This document shows positions 31,016-43,961 of a DNA stretch of 64,000 nucleotides, in pieces. The stretch is taken from positions 39,793,501 through 39,857,500 of the forward strand of contig OX485805.1 in assembly GCA_950295325.1 (NCBI GenBank), written 5' to 3'. The notes below the pieces were generated by a model. That model ran no database searches, had not been told where the DNA came from, and worked only from the letters and a program-made list of their open reading frames with translations. The DNA is from Polytrichum commune (Eukaryota; Streptophyta; Polytrichopsida; Polytrichales; Polytrichaceae). Every line of letters starts with the position of its first letter. Within the stretch, counting starts at the first letter, position 1. Made by a program: the position numbers and the translations under genes.

Positions 31016-31774
31016 TCTCTTTGAATATCATAGGCTTCAGTACCAGTTTCCTCATATCCACCTATAGGTTTGTTGTCGATTCACACTAATTTAAGTTCAC
31101 TTGACTAATATGGGGCCTATGATCCTCAATTAACAATCAAATTTGCTAAAAACATCAATCATCAGGCTCTATACCAATAATCAACATCTTCACATGGCTC
31201 CCCTCTCTCAGTTCGCCCTCCCCCTCGGTAGGTGTTGTCAATATGGCCCCCTGAAATTTGGTGAGGAAACCCTTTGTGGACAATTCATGGAAATCTTGAA
31301 AGACGAACACTCACCAAATACTTGGAGTTGAATGAAGTGAAGTATGGAGTACAAGAACACCATCTTAACACTTTGACTAATAACACCCTCCTTTTGGTGG
31401 TGGGCAAAGTTACTTGAAACTCAAAAGAATGCAACAAAAGTATCCACATGCAACGTGGCTCATACATACACGCTAGCAAGTTTGCTTCACACGTGTTCTA
31501 ATTTCCACCCCTCGTAAGGATTTCGGTAAGGGGGACTTGAATGAACATTAAAAAGCCTTTGCCATTAAGGTATAACTTATGAAAAAGGGCGCGGGACCAC
31601 AAATCACCCACTCCATACAATGGACACTTGTCACATCTAAACACGCTATCATAGGGGAACCAAATTCCCGGAGTATTGGAAATTAGTAAACAATAAAAGT
31701 GTATGCCTTTTCCCACCGTCCTTTGAGAACCGTGCACGGGTCATGTTTCTCGGAGCAATTGATGGCATATTCCT

Positions 31775-32210
31775 CATTGTACCCTAAGGTAAGAGGATCT
31801 TATAACACATGACTCACTTTTGACTCCGCTCGTAGAATATGAAACACACGATTAATGCAAGATGATTAGCGAATCCAAATCGTGTCGAGTCCGTACCCAT
31901 TTTCCTCACCATTTTCGGAGTTCATATGAATATCTTGTTTATTCTTTTTGGTAGATGGAATATACCATTTTCTTATCAACCGTCGGAGTGCATATGAATA
32001 TCTTATTTATTCTCTTAGATAGATGGAATTTGGAGATTCCATATTGTACACTAAGGTAAGTGGATCTTCATTACAACGGGACACTTTTGACTTTGCACCC
32101 GCTTCTCATAGGATATGAAACACACAAACTAATGCAAGATGAATAGTCAAATCCAACTCATGTCCATAGCCATCTTCCTCGTAATTTTCAGAGCTCGTAT
32201 GATATATTGT
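31775..32210 (+). repeat. Diverged tandem duplication, about 265-bp period
   Basis: ATTGTACCCTAAGGTAAG at about 31776 recurs as ATTGTACACTAAGGTAAG at about 32042, followed by matching blocks (CACTTTTGACT, ATATGAAACACAC, AATGCAAGATGA). An inner 70-bp duplication (CATATGAATATCTTGTTTATTC and CATATGAATATCTTATTTATTC) lies at about 31922 and 31992. Confidence 0.7.
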
Positions 32211-32869
32211 TTTTTGGAATAGTGAATATCTCTTTCTCATTAAATTATCATAATCGGTACCCAGATTTTGGTGCAGTGATCACCTATTGAACCTAGAACG
32301 GTTAATGAGTATTCCCACGTAGTTCAATCACTTGTAAGTGCATGTCTTCTTGGTGTATGTTCTTGGATCCACACCTAACCCACTCAAGTACATGAATCAA
32401 TTTTCAATGAGTACCAAATCAGGTCCACTTACCTTATGCCTAATTTGGTTACATGTCTTAATCAAACACCTTTATTTGAGTGATACGTGATCTGGTGTGG
32501 CTTCAAAAATGAATACAAAAAAAGACACATGTTGAAAATAAGTTGAATTGCGTGCTCAAAATAAGTCAGTCACTATAGGTTTAATAATCTATATGATTGG
32601 GGGTGACCTATATGACCACTTAATGAGCATGAGAATTTTCGCTTTGATAATAAATAAAAATATTCACATGAGCTCAATAAAGTGGCCACAAATAAACACA
32701 TTCTTCACGTCTATTTGAATTTATAAGTTAAGTAATGTCCAAAACTTACTTCATTTTTGTAATATAGAAAAAAACATCTAAGTTCAATCTTTGTTTCACT
32801 CAACTTCCACTAAAATGAGAGTGAACTTTTGTGTGCAATACTAACTCACTCCTACCAAAAGGTGGAGCT

Positions 32870-32992
32870 AACAACACTAATATATTAACTAAATGTATCC
32901 ACTAAGCTTTCTACATACTAGATGTCGATGCAACAACACTAATATATTAACTAAATGCATCCACTAAGCTTTCTACATACTAGATGTGGATG
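32870..32992 (+). repeat. 62-bp tandem duplication
   Basis: Two near-identical 62-bp units starting AACAACACTAATATATT at 32870 and 32932, differing at few sites (ATGTATCC/ATGCATCC, GTCGATG/GTGGATG), hence recent. Confidence 0.9.
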
Positions 32993-33621
32993 CTATAGAG
33001 TAAGTCTACAACATAATAAGCATCCCTCATGAAAAGTCTAAGATACACTATATATTAGCCTCTTAATTAGCGAGCGATGTATTTATTGTGGGTCACATTA
33101 ATATTTAAAAATCAGAGATTAATATATTCTCTTGTTACAACTTATTGAAGCATCCTAACTTCGTACCACATGAGCCACTTTGTTTATATCATTTTCCATG
33201 ATCTTATGACCCCAAATTGACTTTTGATCATGACGTATTGTGTGATCCGTGGTAAGGAACGTAATGAAAGGAGATGTTACTAGAAAATGATGTCACCCAT
33301 GATTATAAGTTTTAATGCTCATTGTCGTGAGACAATGATGAGTAGTGTGGCCCACACTAAACTACATGTTTAATGTAGTCCTTGCAGCCCATTCTCGATA
33401 TGTGTTACCCCGATAAGTGTCAAAATCACCACTATGTTAAGAAAATTGTCCTCCACCCACAGAATCCAAACATACACTAGTAAGTGTTAATTGTTATATG
33501 TTAAGAGAACCTACACAAATCATGTTCCTCTTTTCAATGAATTCACCTCAATAAGTGTTGATTTGGATGAAGGCGAGGCCGTGATATTTTATAACTTGGA
33601 TGAAATCAAATTAGGTCCATC

Positions 33622-33996
33622 ATGTATTTGACTTTTGCAAGGAGTGAAATTGGACCAATTATGAATGCACATGAGTTCGTCAATTATGAACTTGAATTTG
33701 ATCCAAACAATCCTTACATACCTAATGAGAAGGAAATCATAAGTTTGCTTGATGAAAACGATGATGCAACTAATAATGAACCCATTGAAGAAGCTAACAA
33801 TATGCAATTTGGTGATGTCCCGGTAGATAGGGTAGGATTCAAGGATGCTAAAAGTGTATTAGTAATCTTGAAGAACCAATTTGAAACAAGATACCTAATG
33901 ATGTTACACCTCTTAGCCACATACTTCCAACACTTTAAAAAAATATATAAAAAAAAGGATCTTGGTGTGCATAAGAATCTCATCAAACAATCATAA
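33622..33996 (+). pseudogene. Fragment resembling the C terminus of a Tigger/CENP-B-like transposase
   Basis: A 124-codon frame with FVNYELEFDPNNPYIPNEKE, an acidic DENDDATNNEPIEEA, and VGFKDAKSVLVILKNQFETR. An acidic linker followed by a helix reading (I/V)xxxDAxxxLxxLxxxFE is the pattern at the C terminus of pogo/Tigger-type transposases and CENP-B-like proteins. No catalytic core is visible, so at best a fragment. Chance or another protein type remains possible. Confidence 0.35.
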
Positions 33997-34794
33997 ATTT
34001 GTTTGTTCATTACACTTAGATGTAGGATGACATTCATATCTTATGTATTTTTATCCTTTATGTATATAAGTGTTTTTTTTTTTTTAACTCCAAGGTCCCA
34101 TAAATGTCATTCATGTAAGTATTACAAATTGTCTATGCTACCCTTGTTGAGTGTTACAGTGTTAGATTTGCATACAAGTGTTACAAGTTTCCTTGCTCCA
34201 AAGTGTTAGCATATGTCTTACCTTTGTGTCTTCCTATTGGTCCCAAGAAGTCCATGGTCACCTTCTTGGATGAGCTAACTATACTAGTGGGGGAACATCT
34301 ACCTTGTTATCTCTAGCTAGTTCAAATGTTTTTTTCACTTAGTTGGCAATGATCTTGTTCATACATCATGAACATCTTTCCTCCTCCTCCTCCTCTTGTA
34401 TTGAGTTGCCCTATAAAGCTTACCTCACATGGTTTTAATTAGCAACGTTAGTTGCTCAACTAATACATTTAAATGAACCAAAAGCCTACCTATAGTTACA
34501 AAAAGCATCTAGTTCAATTCAAATATGGTTTTTTTCCCATATGCCTTGATTTTGATTGGTTTACAAAATCCTTCACATATTATAACTAATTGTAAAGTAT
34601 GGGATGGACTTGGTAAATGTGACGTCATTGAAAACATTGATGTTAAGTTTTTTTGTCTTTTCTAGTATGCCATACTTCAATCACCAAGATGGGCAAAAAT
34701 CGTATAGAAATAGATTTTTGTTCCTATTTCATAATGTAGTACTACACAGTCTTGGGTCTTACTTCCAATTGGACCATTGACATTGGCCTCTATC

Positions 34795-35720
34795 TTATTG
34801 AGGCCACTACACTCTGCTACTTTTTAAAAATACATTTTAAAAAAATAAAAAATTTGACATCATCTTCTAGTCCTACAAGATTTTTTGGCCTTCTAGGTTT
34901 TACAATCAATTATATTTCATGAACATTTCTTTTATCCATGACTCTACACAACATTACTCAACATGCAACTTTCGATTTGTTGGCCCTCGTAATATAACAG
35001 TGGGATGCTCAAAAAGTTGTGTACAGTGACTAAGATTTAGATTGAACTCCCAACATCCCATTGTTATATTCTAAGGGCCATGCGTCGATGAGTAATGGTA
35101 TGTACAAAGTCAAAATTGTTAGCCAACTTTGATATTGTGCTACAAATTTCAATACATTAGTAGTTTTACATGTTTTGAAATTGAGGTGGCCATCCAATTG
35201 ATATTAGCCTTTTATGTTAATGAGGCCATTGCACTTCATTACTCTAGAAGATTAACCTTTATGACATCATCTTGATGTACTTCTAGTCTTATAAGCTTTT
35301 TGGCCTCTAAGATCAATGTCAATCTATAAACATTTCCTTCATCTATGAATCTACAAGGGCATGTGAACTTTGAAATTGTATTACAAATCCTAATACCTAA
35401 ATCTTTTACATGTTGTGAAATTCCAATGGTCATCAAATTCATATAGCTTCTTATGTTACGAAGGCCATTGCACTCGTTACAATAGGAAATTAGCATTTTT
35501 GACATCATCTTGATGTACTTCTAGTCCTACAAGCAGTTTGACTTCGTGGACTTTAAAATAATTTTTATCTAAACATTTCCTTCATCCGTGAATATACAAG
35601 GTCAAGATCGTTGGCCAACTTTGTTATTGTACAACACATCCCAATACAATAGGTTTCTTGCATGATTTGAAGTTGAGATGGTCAAGGTCTTGCATGACAA
35701 CTTCCAAAGTTGGTATAAAC
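34795..35720 (+). repeat. Diverged tandem repeats
   Basis: Three decayed units carry GAGGCCACTACACTC / GAGGCCATTGCACTTC / AAGGCCATTGCACTC, then GACATCATCTT, CTTCTAGTC.TA.AAG, ACATTTCCTTCATC.TGAAT and CTACAAGG (about 34795, 35220 and 35460). Older than the 381-bp array. Confidence 0.55.
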
Positions 35721-36656
35721 ATCTATATTTAATGATAAAAAATAATTCACAACCATATTATTTTGATTAGGCATCTAACTTCAAGTCTCATATAACATTA
35801 CTCAAATGATGAGATGTGTTCAACTGCCTTGACTTCATACTTAGTTTGAAGCACTAGATTCTAGCAATTGGAGGCTTTATTCTTGAATCTATTGCGGGGC
35901 CCATGAACACAACTCATCATTTGAGTAGTGTTATGCATAATATTGGATGCATGGTTACATGTATTAGTCACCATCCACCTATTGTGCTAAAATTTGATCG
36001 ACGGATAATCAAAAAAATGTGACTATAAATAAATAAATAAATAAACATTAGCCAAGCAAGTTGGCCAACCTATAACATTACACAAGTCCTTGGTTGTGGT
36101 CCATGGGACCATGTTTCAAATAAGCATAGTTCTCTTGTAATTTTAGGATTCCTTGTTTATGGGGAGCACTCAAGCTATGTATTGTGAACTTGTTGACAAA
36201 CACCTGTAGATTATCAAAGATTTTAAACTGTAGCTTTTGGAAAGCGACCGTCATGTAGCTGCTTAATAATGTTATGTCATGGTGATAGTATGGACTTCAA
36301 GAAACTCATGGTGTTTTTGGGCAACACAAGAAGCATACCTTATTACACGAAACTATTTGTGACCTTGTACAAGGAATCATGGTTTTTATGAATGTCTTAT
36401 GTCGTTTAAGGTATACAACCCTTATTTGGTTACTTTCCATATTAGGACACATGTATTTGAGTGGTATGTGATTTGGTGTGGCTCAAAGAACGATACAAAA
36501 AATACATGCGTTGAAAAAAGGTTGGATTCAAAACTTGCATAACATTACTCAACTCCTCTTCGTTGCACTATGAGTACAGGTGTCGCGTGAGAATCATTCT
36601 CCAGTTATTATGGGCTTCCCTCACATTTAGGAATTCTTCAAGCTCAACCATTTTCA

Positions 36657-37070
36657 TGGCAATGAACGGGGAGAACCGACTGCTAGTTACAGAAAAAGAA
36701 AAGAAAAACCAACGTCGGGCAATCTGACATGAATTTGAGTCCGTTGGCCCTACCCTGCTCAAGAATCCCCTTGGTGTAGGTGGAGTTTACTGCCTACCTT
36801 GCGGTGAGTGGGCTCTTGTTTGTAAAATATGTGTGTAAGTATATATATATTAACCACTACTTATAGATGAACCATTTGAGTTTGAGAAATGGCCAATTGA
36901 GGTGCAAGACTTCAGGAAATTTGCCAATTTTTTAAGCAAAATCTATGGAATATAGCTCAAATTACTAAAGAAAAACCAAAAGATCACAACATGTAACCAA
37001 CTGGACTTGGAAAAATGAGGTTTTTGACTAATTGTGCCCAAAATTCTCCCCGGACACTAGTTCATGGCTA
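36657..37070 (+). mobile_element. MITE family G with an unrelated insert
   Basis: G end AATGAACGGGGAGAACCGAC lies at 36659-36680. The remaining G sequence resumes at about 36868 (ACTACTTATAGATGAACC) and ends CTCCCCGGACAC at 37064. The insert (about 36690-36865) contains the block shared with 29823-29885. Confidence 0.5.
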
Positions 37071-40000
37071 TGTCGGATTGACCAACAATTGCAAATCATT
37101 GGGCTCACTACACTGAATATACTAATCAATGAGTGTGGGAAATTAGTGAATGTGATACTAAATTCCTCCAGGCTATGAGTGCCATCAAAAGATCTTAAGT
37201 CTAACACTAGGAAGCATTGTTCATCTCAACACTTGGCACATAGCATGAAAGTACCGACACTTGGCACTATTCACTGACAAGGATGTGACGCACAACAATC
37301 ACAGGCATGCACCGTTCAATGAGTACATAATTCTCCACTTTGATATTGAATGAGAATATCATATCATGAACTCCAAAAATTAGGAGAAAAGTGACTATGG
37401 CCTCGATTTGGATTCACTAACCATCTCATACTAATTGTGTGTTTCATATTGTACGAGAAGTGGACTAGTTGGGGGGTAAACAAAACAAACAAAACAAAAC
37501 TATTTAACACCCATCTACCGCAAGTAACATGATCCGAGAGGTCCACATAAGTGAATAACAATATGTACAGGTTTCAAAAAAATTGCTTTGACAATGCCTA
37601 GATTTTTGGAATTAGTGATTTAAAAACGAATCATTGTTGTCTTCGGAGTGTGCTATGACCAAATCACATTTGAGTTGGAATTTGAATTGGACGCCAATTT
37701 TAATTGATGTTCCATGAAATGTGAATGGAACTTAGCAAATCATGGATAGGGTTTAAGGGTTTAAGGGTTTAAAGGTTTGGGGTTTTGGGGTTTAAGGTTC
37801 ATCATATTTAGTGTAACCAATTCTATTTGCATTGCTCGATACTAATTGTAAACCGCCCATGTAGTGTCACTAACACTAAATGTGAACCTAAAATTACTTG
37901 TCACTCCTTTTTTTAAATGCACATTATAGATTTATATTGTTGCAATTATTTTCACTTACTAAGTGATTTTCCATCCAAATTTCAATTATTCATGAGAACA
38001 TTACAATGCATAAATAATTTGCATGCAGAATGTATCAAACTTTGTTTCAATAATTGGCAGTTGGATGAATAAAAACATAAGTTGGGATGACAATACTTGG
38101 AAACTTAGTCGTAAGAGGTGTCATTAGAAAAGTTACCATATTGACATAAAGTACCATGTGACACTAAATAGTATGATACTATAACTTGGGGTATGAGGAG
38201 AGGCATAAAGAAGACCACTTTGAACACAATGATACACCAATGTTAATGCCATGTTGTAGCTATAACTAAATGCATGGAGAATTTAGTAGCTCATGCCATT
38301 CCCATAAAGTTGTGAGTCAATGCAGATATAATCATTCATATTTTGTCCCAATATCTTACACCTTTGGTAGTTTGAACTTAATAATCTATGTTTAAACTTA
38401 ACCCTATGTTAATTTCAATAATGCCTATTCCATGTTGTTTAAAATCATTATATGTGTGGTGTATTAAGGCACCCTTTGGGAACATGCTTAGTACATAAGG
38501 AAACCAATTGACATAAGACTTGGGTTGCTTTATGTTCCGAAGTTTGTCGATAAAGGGTGGATTATCGTATTAACAAGAGGTTGAGACATCAAACAATGTT
38601 AAGGATAGAACATGATGAACAAAATCAAACTTACAATAACATTACTAAACAATAAAAGAACATTCAAGAGTTTAGGTTGTCAAGGGAAAAACAAACAAAA
38701 CAAACAAAACACATCAAGGTAGTATATTGCATTTACAAATGTATGCTCACGAGGGCATGTTGTACCATCCCAAACACAATACCCTATATCAACTTCTAAT
38801 AAGGAAGTTATACATGATGTTGTAAGGTATCGTATAGTATTTATAATGCAGCATGCGAATAGAAACGATGCTATATAACATTGAATATTTTTCAAATTTT
38901 TGGCTTGCACAAACCAAAGAGTACGCTATATCATGTCTCACCCTATTTCTATTGTTGTGTTGGTGAAGTACCTCGGAAACCACATTAATAGGTGTGAATG
39001 AATGGTGTAGTTGGCATGGAAGACATTGTGAAATGTGAATAAATCACAACTCCCCAATAATATTGTAGTTTTGACCCATGAATCTAGCATTCAGTAACTT
39101 AGTGTAGCTAACATTAGAGCCAAGAGTAAGAGTTACCCAACATCCCTAACTCTAAGACTAGCTTGAGTTGCACTTATTCAGCCAAAGGCACTTTGTTTTG
39201 ATGAAAAATTGGATGACAAGTATCTTTTTATGATTAAGAATGGCATATTCGTAACTTAGCATATTGAATCTTGATTGCATGTGCACTACCACCATATAAA
39301 ATCCAAAATAGTCGTCTTGCATCAGTGAAGAAAATATACCAATCTAGCATTATGATATATTTGCATTTTTTTTAGTGACATAGGACAATTCATTGGTTTC
39401 GCATGATGATTGCCCATGATTCATATGCTTGTAATGGTACCGCATCAACTTTCTACACGTCTTAAGTCAATAGTTTGATGTCACATGGTGCTCTCACTAC
39501 ACAAATGCATGGATCCATGCCGTGTTTTTGAGTTGAATAGACGTTGATTGGGGGGCAAGGGAAGCTTTTTGAAGCGAACACCTAGGTGCTTCCAAGTTCC
39601 CATGGAAGCTATGCCCATGGTGACGAGGAATAAGTCATTGGAACAAAATCCAAGGTGGATCGATTGTAAAGGACGGAGCACATGGGCTTAAAGAAGTATG
39701 AGAGGCCGGCCACCCTCTAGTGACTTACAAACACTTCCAAAAAGAATGGAATGGGGGAAGCCTTTGAGGCCAAGTTGTGATCATGTTGTCGGGTTTGGAA
39801 ACGTATGTGCCTACTTGCTCATAAGGTTGTTGATGAAGAATCCTTCGTCAAACGACCTAAAAGTGTTACACCGTTTATGATATTTAGCATCACATACACT
39901 ACTTACAGAGGGCCAACCACTACAACTAATTTTTCTACAACCTTATAAATACCATCATCAATCAATTATCACTTTGATGACATTGTCCCACATTGTTCAT

Positions 40001-41112
40001 CATTGTCTGCTTAGGGCTTGTTGTTTGAACGTGGGTTCCGCAGTTGAGTGGGCTTTGGTCTTGTGCACATTCGCTATGAGCTTGTTTCATGGTTGAGTGC
40101 ATCTTGGTTTGTGTTTGTGTATTGTTATGTCTCTAGGTTGTTGTGTGGTGTGTATCACCTTGGTTTGAATTTGTGTTTGCGGCGCTTTGTTATGGCCATC
40201 CCCTCCAATCCTAATTTATGCCTTTTCCTTTATCAATCAATACAATCAAAATTGGACCTTCATGTGTGGCAATTGTATCAACTTTTGGCAAGAAGATACT
40301 GAGTATGACATAGGAAAGGAAAGAAAAACATTTGTCCATAGGAAAGTGTTTGGCATCTCAAGCTAAGAGCATGGTGTCCATGACAAGAATTTTGGAGAAC
40401 CCAAATGAGGCTTGGGCAACTTGTTGATGGTGAATTTCAGGATAAGGAATGCCAACACCACTCATGTGGAGATGTGCAACATCAAACACACGGAAACAAA
40501 TAGAATTTTGTGTGAAGATAATGGGAAAAAGCTCGGGGGGTAGTCATTGGTTGGAGTAGCAATATATGTGCGAACAAATGATAGGGTATTTTAAAAACAC
40601 GAGGGCAAAATTTTATAAATGGACTGAAGAGTAATATAGGGTATCAAAAATGGCATTGGACATCTTTAAAGTACTATAGGGTATGGAATAATAGGTAATT
40701 TGGAATTATAAGTAATGCAAGCCATTTTTCTATTAATCCAAAGTAGAAATTTTTATAATGATAGCATGTGAAAAAAATAAGAGAATTGAAAGTAATACCC
40801 CCCTGTAAAATAGTGGTTGTTCGCACCTATATCCTTAACTTTTTAACACACCCCCCCCCCCCCCCGAGGAAAAAAGAAGGTAGCAATGTTACTAAATATC
40901 AATCATATAGAAAGAGTCTCAAAAACCTTGTATTTTCATGTTCAAATCAATTGTGAGTAGTACTTGCACTTCAATGTAGGTAATCATACATTTGTCTATG
41001 TGTTCACAAAGACACATAAAACTTGATCAACTGTGCCTTTGAAAGAATGAACAATCTTGACTTTCTTATGCATTAGATTCATAAATAAGAGATTTGTGTA
41101 TGAGTTTGTATA
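37071..41112. other. AT-rich intergenic DNA
   Basis: No gene supported. Telomere-like GGGTTTAA runs at 37746-37795 and a poly-C run at about 40851-40866. Small open frames at 38680-38983 and 39481-39880 show no recognisable product. Confidence 0.5.
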
Positions 41113-41303
41113 CTCCCTCTGTCCCAAAATGATTGTCCGAGATCAAAAGTTTATTAATTTTGTTGATGTTGAAAATTTTGCCAAATAATTTGGTGTGCCA
41201 AACAATTTCTACATCAACAAAATTAATAAACATTTGATCTCAGACAATCATTTTGGGACAAAAAAACTCCAAGGGATAAGACAATCATTTTGGGACAGAG
41301 GGA
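41113..41303. mobile_element. Stowaway-like fold-back with a doubled right end
   Basis: The left end CTCCCTCTGTCCCAAAATG continues through a long inverted repeat (GATCAAAAGTTTATTAATTT). The complementary end CAATCATTTTGGGACA occurs twice, at about 41245-41261 and 41281-41297, and only the outer one carries GAGGGA. This is a rearranged 191-bp relative of the element at 27411. Confidence 0.75.
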
Positions 41304-41596
41304 TTACAACCTCATAAAGGCACTAAGGGTAGTAATCAAACAAGCGATTCAATCGAATGTGACAAAGAAACTTGCCCTAATAGTCACCCTTCCATAGACA
41401 CAAGTTTACTTTCTTTTGTCGAGCTTTGACAACTTTGTTCAAAATCAACATGGTTTTGAGAGAACATTTGAACATCTTAGTATTCACATCTTCACCCCAT
41501 GCGCCAGTCCCACCGAGTAGGATCTAGGGGTTAGAGAATCTTATGAAATGAACGAAAACCATCATTAAAGGATAAATTCATAAATGGTTTTTAATG

Positions 41597-41955
41597 TGGA
41601 GGCCACACACGTTCAAAAACATCAGTTCAAAAGTAAGCCATCTTAGAATAATTTTGGCCTAGACATGTGCCTAACTTTGAGGAGCTTGGTTTCGAAACCA
41701 ATCCTTTCGTTTTGGTGTTAAAATCGTCCATTTCCAACTCTAATAAAAAAACGGACGTTTCAAGCCGTGCAAAACCATCGTCTTGAATCAGAATTTAAAC
41801 CAGACGTTTAAACCCTATAAAAAAGGGACCACCCTGGAAACCAAACTCCTCGAAGTTAGACACATGATGTCAAAGCCCCCAAACGTTTTACCTTGGCTTA
41901 CCAAACTCCATCTCGAAACTGGCGTTTTCAAATGTGTGTGGCCCTCCCCTTCATG
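41597..41955. mobile_element. Fold-back element of about 350 bp
   Basis: Ends GGAGGCCACACACGTTC and the complement of GTGTGTGGCCCTCC. Inner arms CCTAACTTTGAGGAGCTTGG and the complement of CCAAACTCCTCGAAGTTAG keep pairing, so most of the element folds. No target duplication identified. Confidence 0.6.
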
Positions 41956-43367
41956 CACGGGTGGCGTAATTAACACTCCCTAGCGCCCACGAGGAGCAAA
42001 CAAGGGAATTGGTCGGATGACCTCCATCATTTTGGCAAAATTTTGACATTTTGTGAATTAAGTTTGTGGGTTAGGACGGATATATAGTTTACGCCAGGTC
42101 ACTTTTTATTAAGTTATAAGTAGCGAAAATCGCCATTTGTCCTCCTCTTCGCAACTTCCGGCCCCTTCCAGAAGTTTCTCCGGACAAGGGAAATCAAGGT
42201 CCCAATTTAGACATGTCTCATAAAGGCAAATAAGGAATGTGGAATATACTTTAGCAGTTAGAAGGATCTCCAATCATGGCAGAGGGGCAGAGAGCTTTAA
42301 TTGAAACATTGGCCCACTAGTGACGGAGGTCCGATCCCTCAATTTAGGCCCTAGGGCCCGACTTCTCCGTTTTGAGTCAGTTGTATGTATTACCTCGAAG
42401 GTTACTAGCTTTGGGGAGCAACGTACGTAAACGCATGTGATGCTCTTTTCTTTAAAGCGGTTTTTAATGTACGACTCTCCTATATTTCTACTCCAAAAAC
42501 GAGTACATGTGCTACATTATTATGGAAGGAGTGATATCTCTTTGCAAATGGTGTATGTTTTAGGCTCGTGTAATGTAGGTAACAATTAGTGTGGAAGGGC
42601 AAGGCCACTCACCTTACATCTGCATTTGAAATGCACGTTTACATCCGCAACACAAACGCGGATGCAAGGAAGCCACCCACTCATATGGTAGCCACACCGG
42701 ACCCAGCCAGCATGGCAGGTGCGCCCGTGCTAGTGCCGCGCATCTAGGGCACTAGATACATTGTTCCAAACTTCCAAAGGGCCCCGGCCGGCTGGATGCA
42801 AGGCTTGCAATTTCAAGTATTACCACCAAGCCATCATGGAAGCTTGGTGGCAATGTTAAGATGATGGGGGAATTTAAATACCTTGGAGTGGGGCAATGTT
42901 TTCATTGCCTTCGTTATCTTGTTGGGGTTGGGTGAAGTATCCCTTAGTGTAGTAACATAGGTTCGGGTTGTATTGGAGCGGAAGGTGGGCGGAGAAATGA
43001 GGGGTAAGTTGGAAAAGGGGGGAGGGCCGCTGGGGTCCACTTTAGGATGGGAGAAGGAAAATAAGGGTAAGAAAAGAAATAAGAAAGAATGAAAGAGTCA
43101 AAGACAATTTGAATAAGGTATGTATAATTTGGTTAGTTATTTTTGTTCTCCATCTCTTATTGATCATATTTACATCTTAGAATTTGTGTTGCATTAGCAA
43201 ATTTATGGTGAATCACCAACAAAAACATGACTACAGTTGATTAGTTATGGATATTATTGGAACCTTGACCTTTCATTTTTTAACATAATCTACATTTGCC
43301 TTTCACCGGACTTAACTCTCTTATCCACTACTGGACCCTTCCCTCATTGCCTATCCTGGTTTATTTG

Positions 43368-43947
43368 CAGCGACGCTATCTTGTGAGCGGTGAGCAGTGA
43401 GCGGCGAGCGGTGAGCAAAAAATTTGAAATTTTTGAAAAAAATTGATTTAAAAAAAAATCAGAATATTTGACTTAATTCTTACACCGAGTAGGACTCTTC
43501 GTATAGTTTCTTTACAAATATGACTAAAAGTAGATGGTACGTTTAACTGTGGATGGTGCCTATAACCGTGGAGTGGAAGAAATTATAAACTTTTGAAAAA
43601 ACCATCCATAAAAAGAAACGGAAGAAAACGAAAAAAAAAATTAGAAAAAAAACTTCCAAAATAATAGGGAACATAAAATAAGGGATAAGAATGTAAATTA
43701 AAAATTTAAGTATTTATCCACGAAAACTCAAAAAAAGGAAAACAAATAAAAAAAAAATGAAATTTTTTTGTCAAGGTCCTTTCGGATCCGAGACAAGAAT
43801 ATTCTATAGTCACAATTGAGAATAAAAAATAGAGAAAAATGGTCATAGGGTCTATATCATACATTTCATTGAAAAATTTGAAGAATAAAAATTCAAATTT
43901 TCTGCTCACGGCTCACTGCTCACCGCTCACCACTCACAAGATAGCAT
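43368..43947. mobile_element. TIR element with GTGAGCG-repeat termini
   Basis: Inverted repeats of about 50 bp start GCTATCTTGTGAG (43375) and end CTCACAAGATAGC (43945). Their inner parts are short repeats of GTGAGCG variants. TCCTGGTTTATTTG occurs directly on both sides (43354-43367, 43948-43961), a 14-bp duplication that is long for a DNA transposon. The interior is A-rich without a gene. Related GTGAGC-type repeats occur at about 51990-52025. Confidence 0.7.
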
Positions 43948-43961
43948 TCCTGGTTTATTTG

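Noticed and set aside
37746-37795. Telomere-like GGGTTTAA repeats
   Set aside because: Short, irregular (TTTAAGGG with TTTGGGG variants) and interstitial; more likely a simple repeat than a telomere or fusion point.
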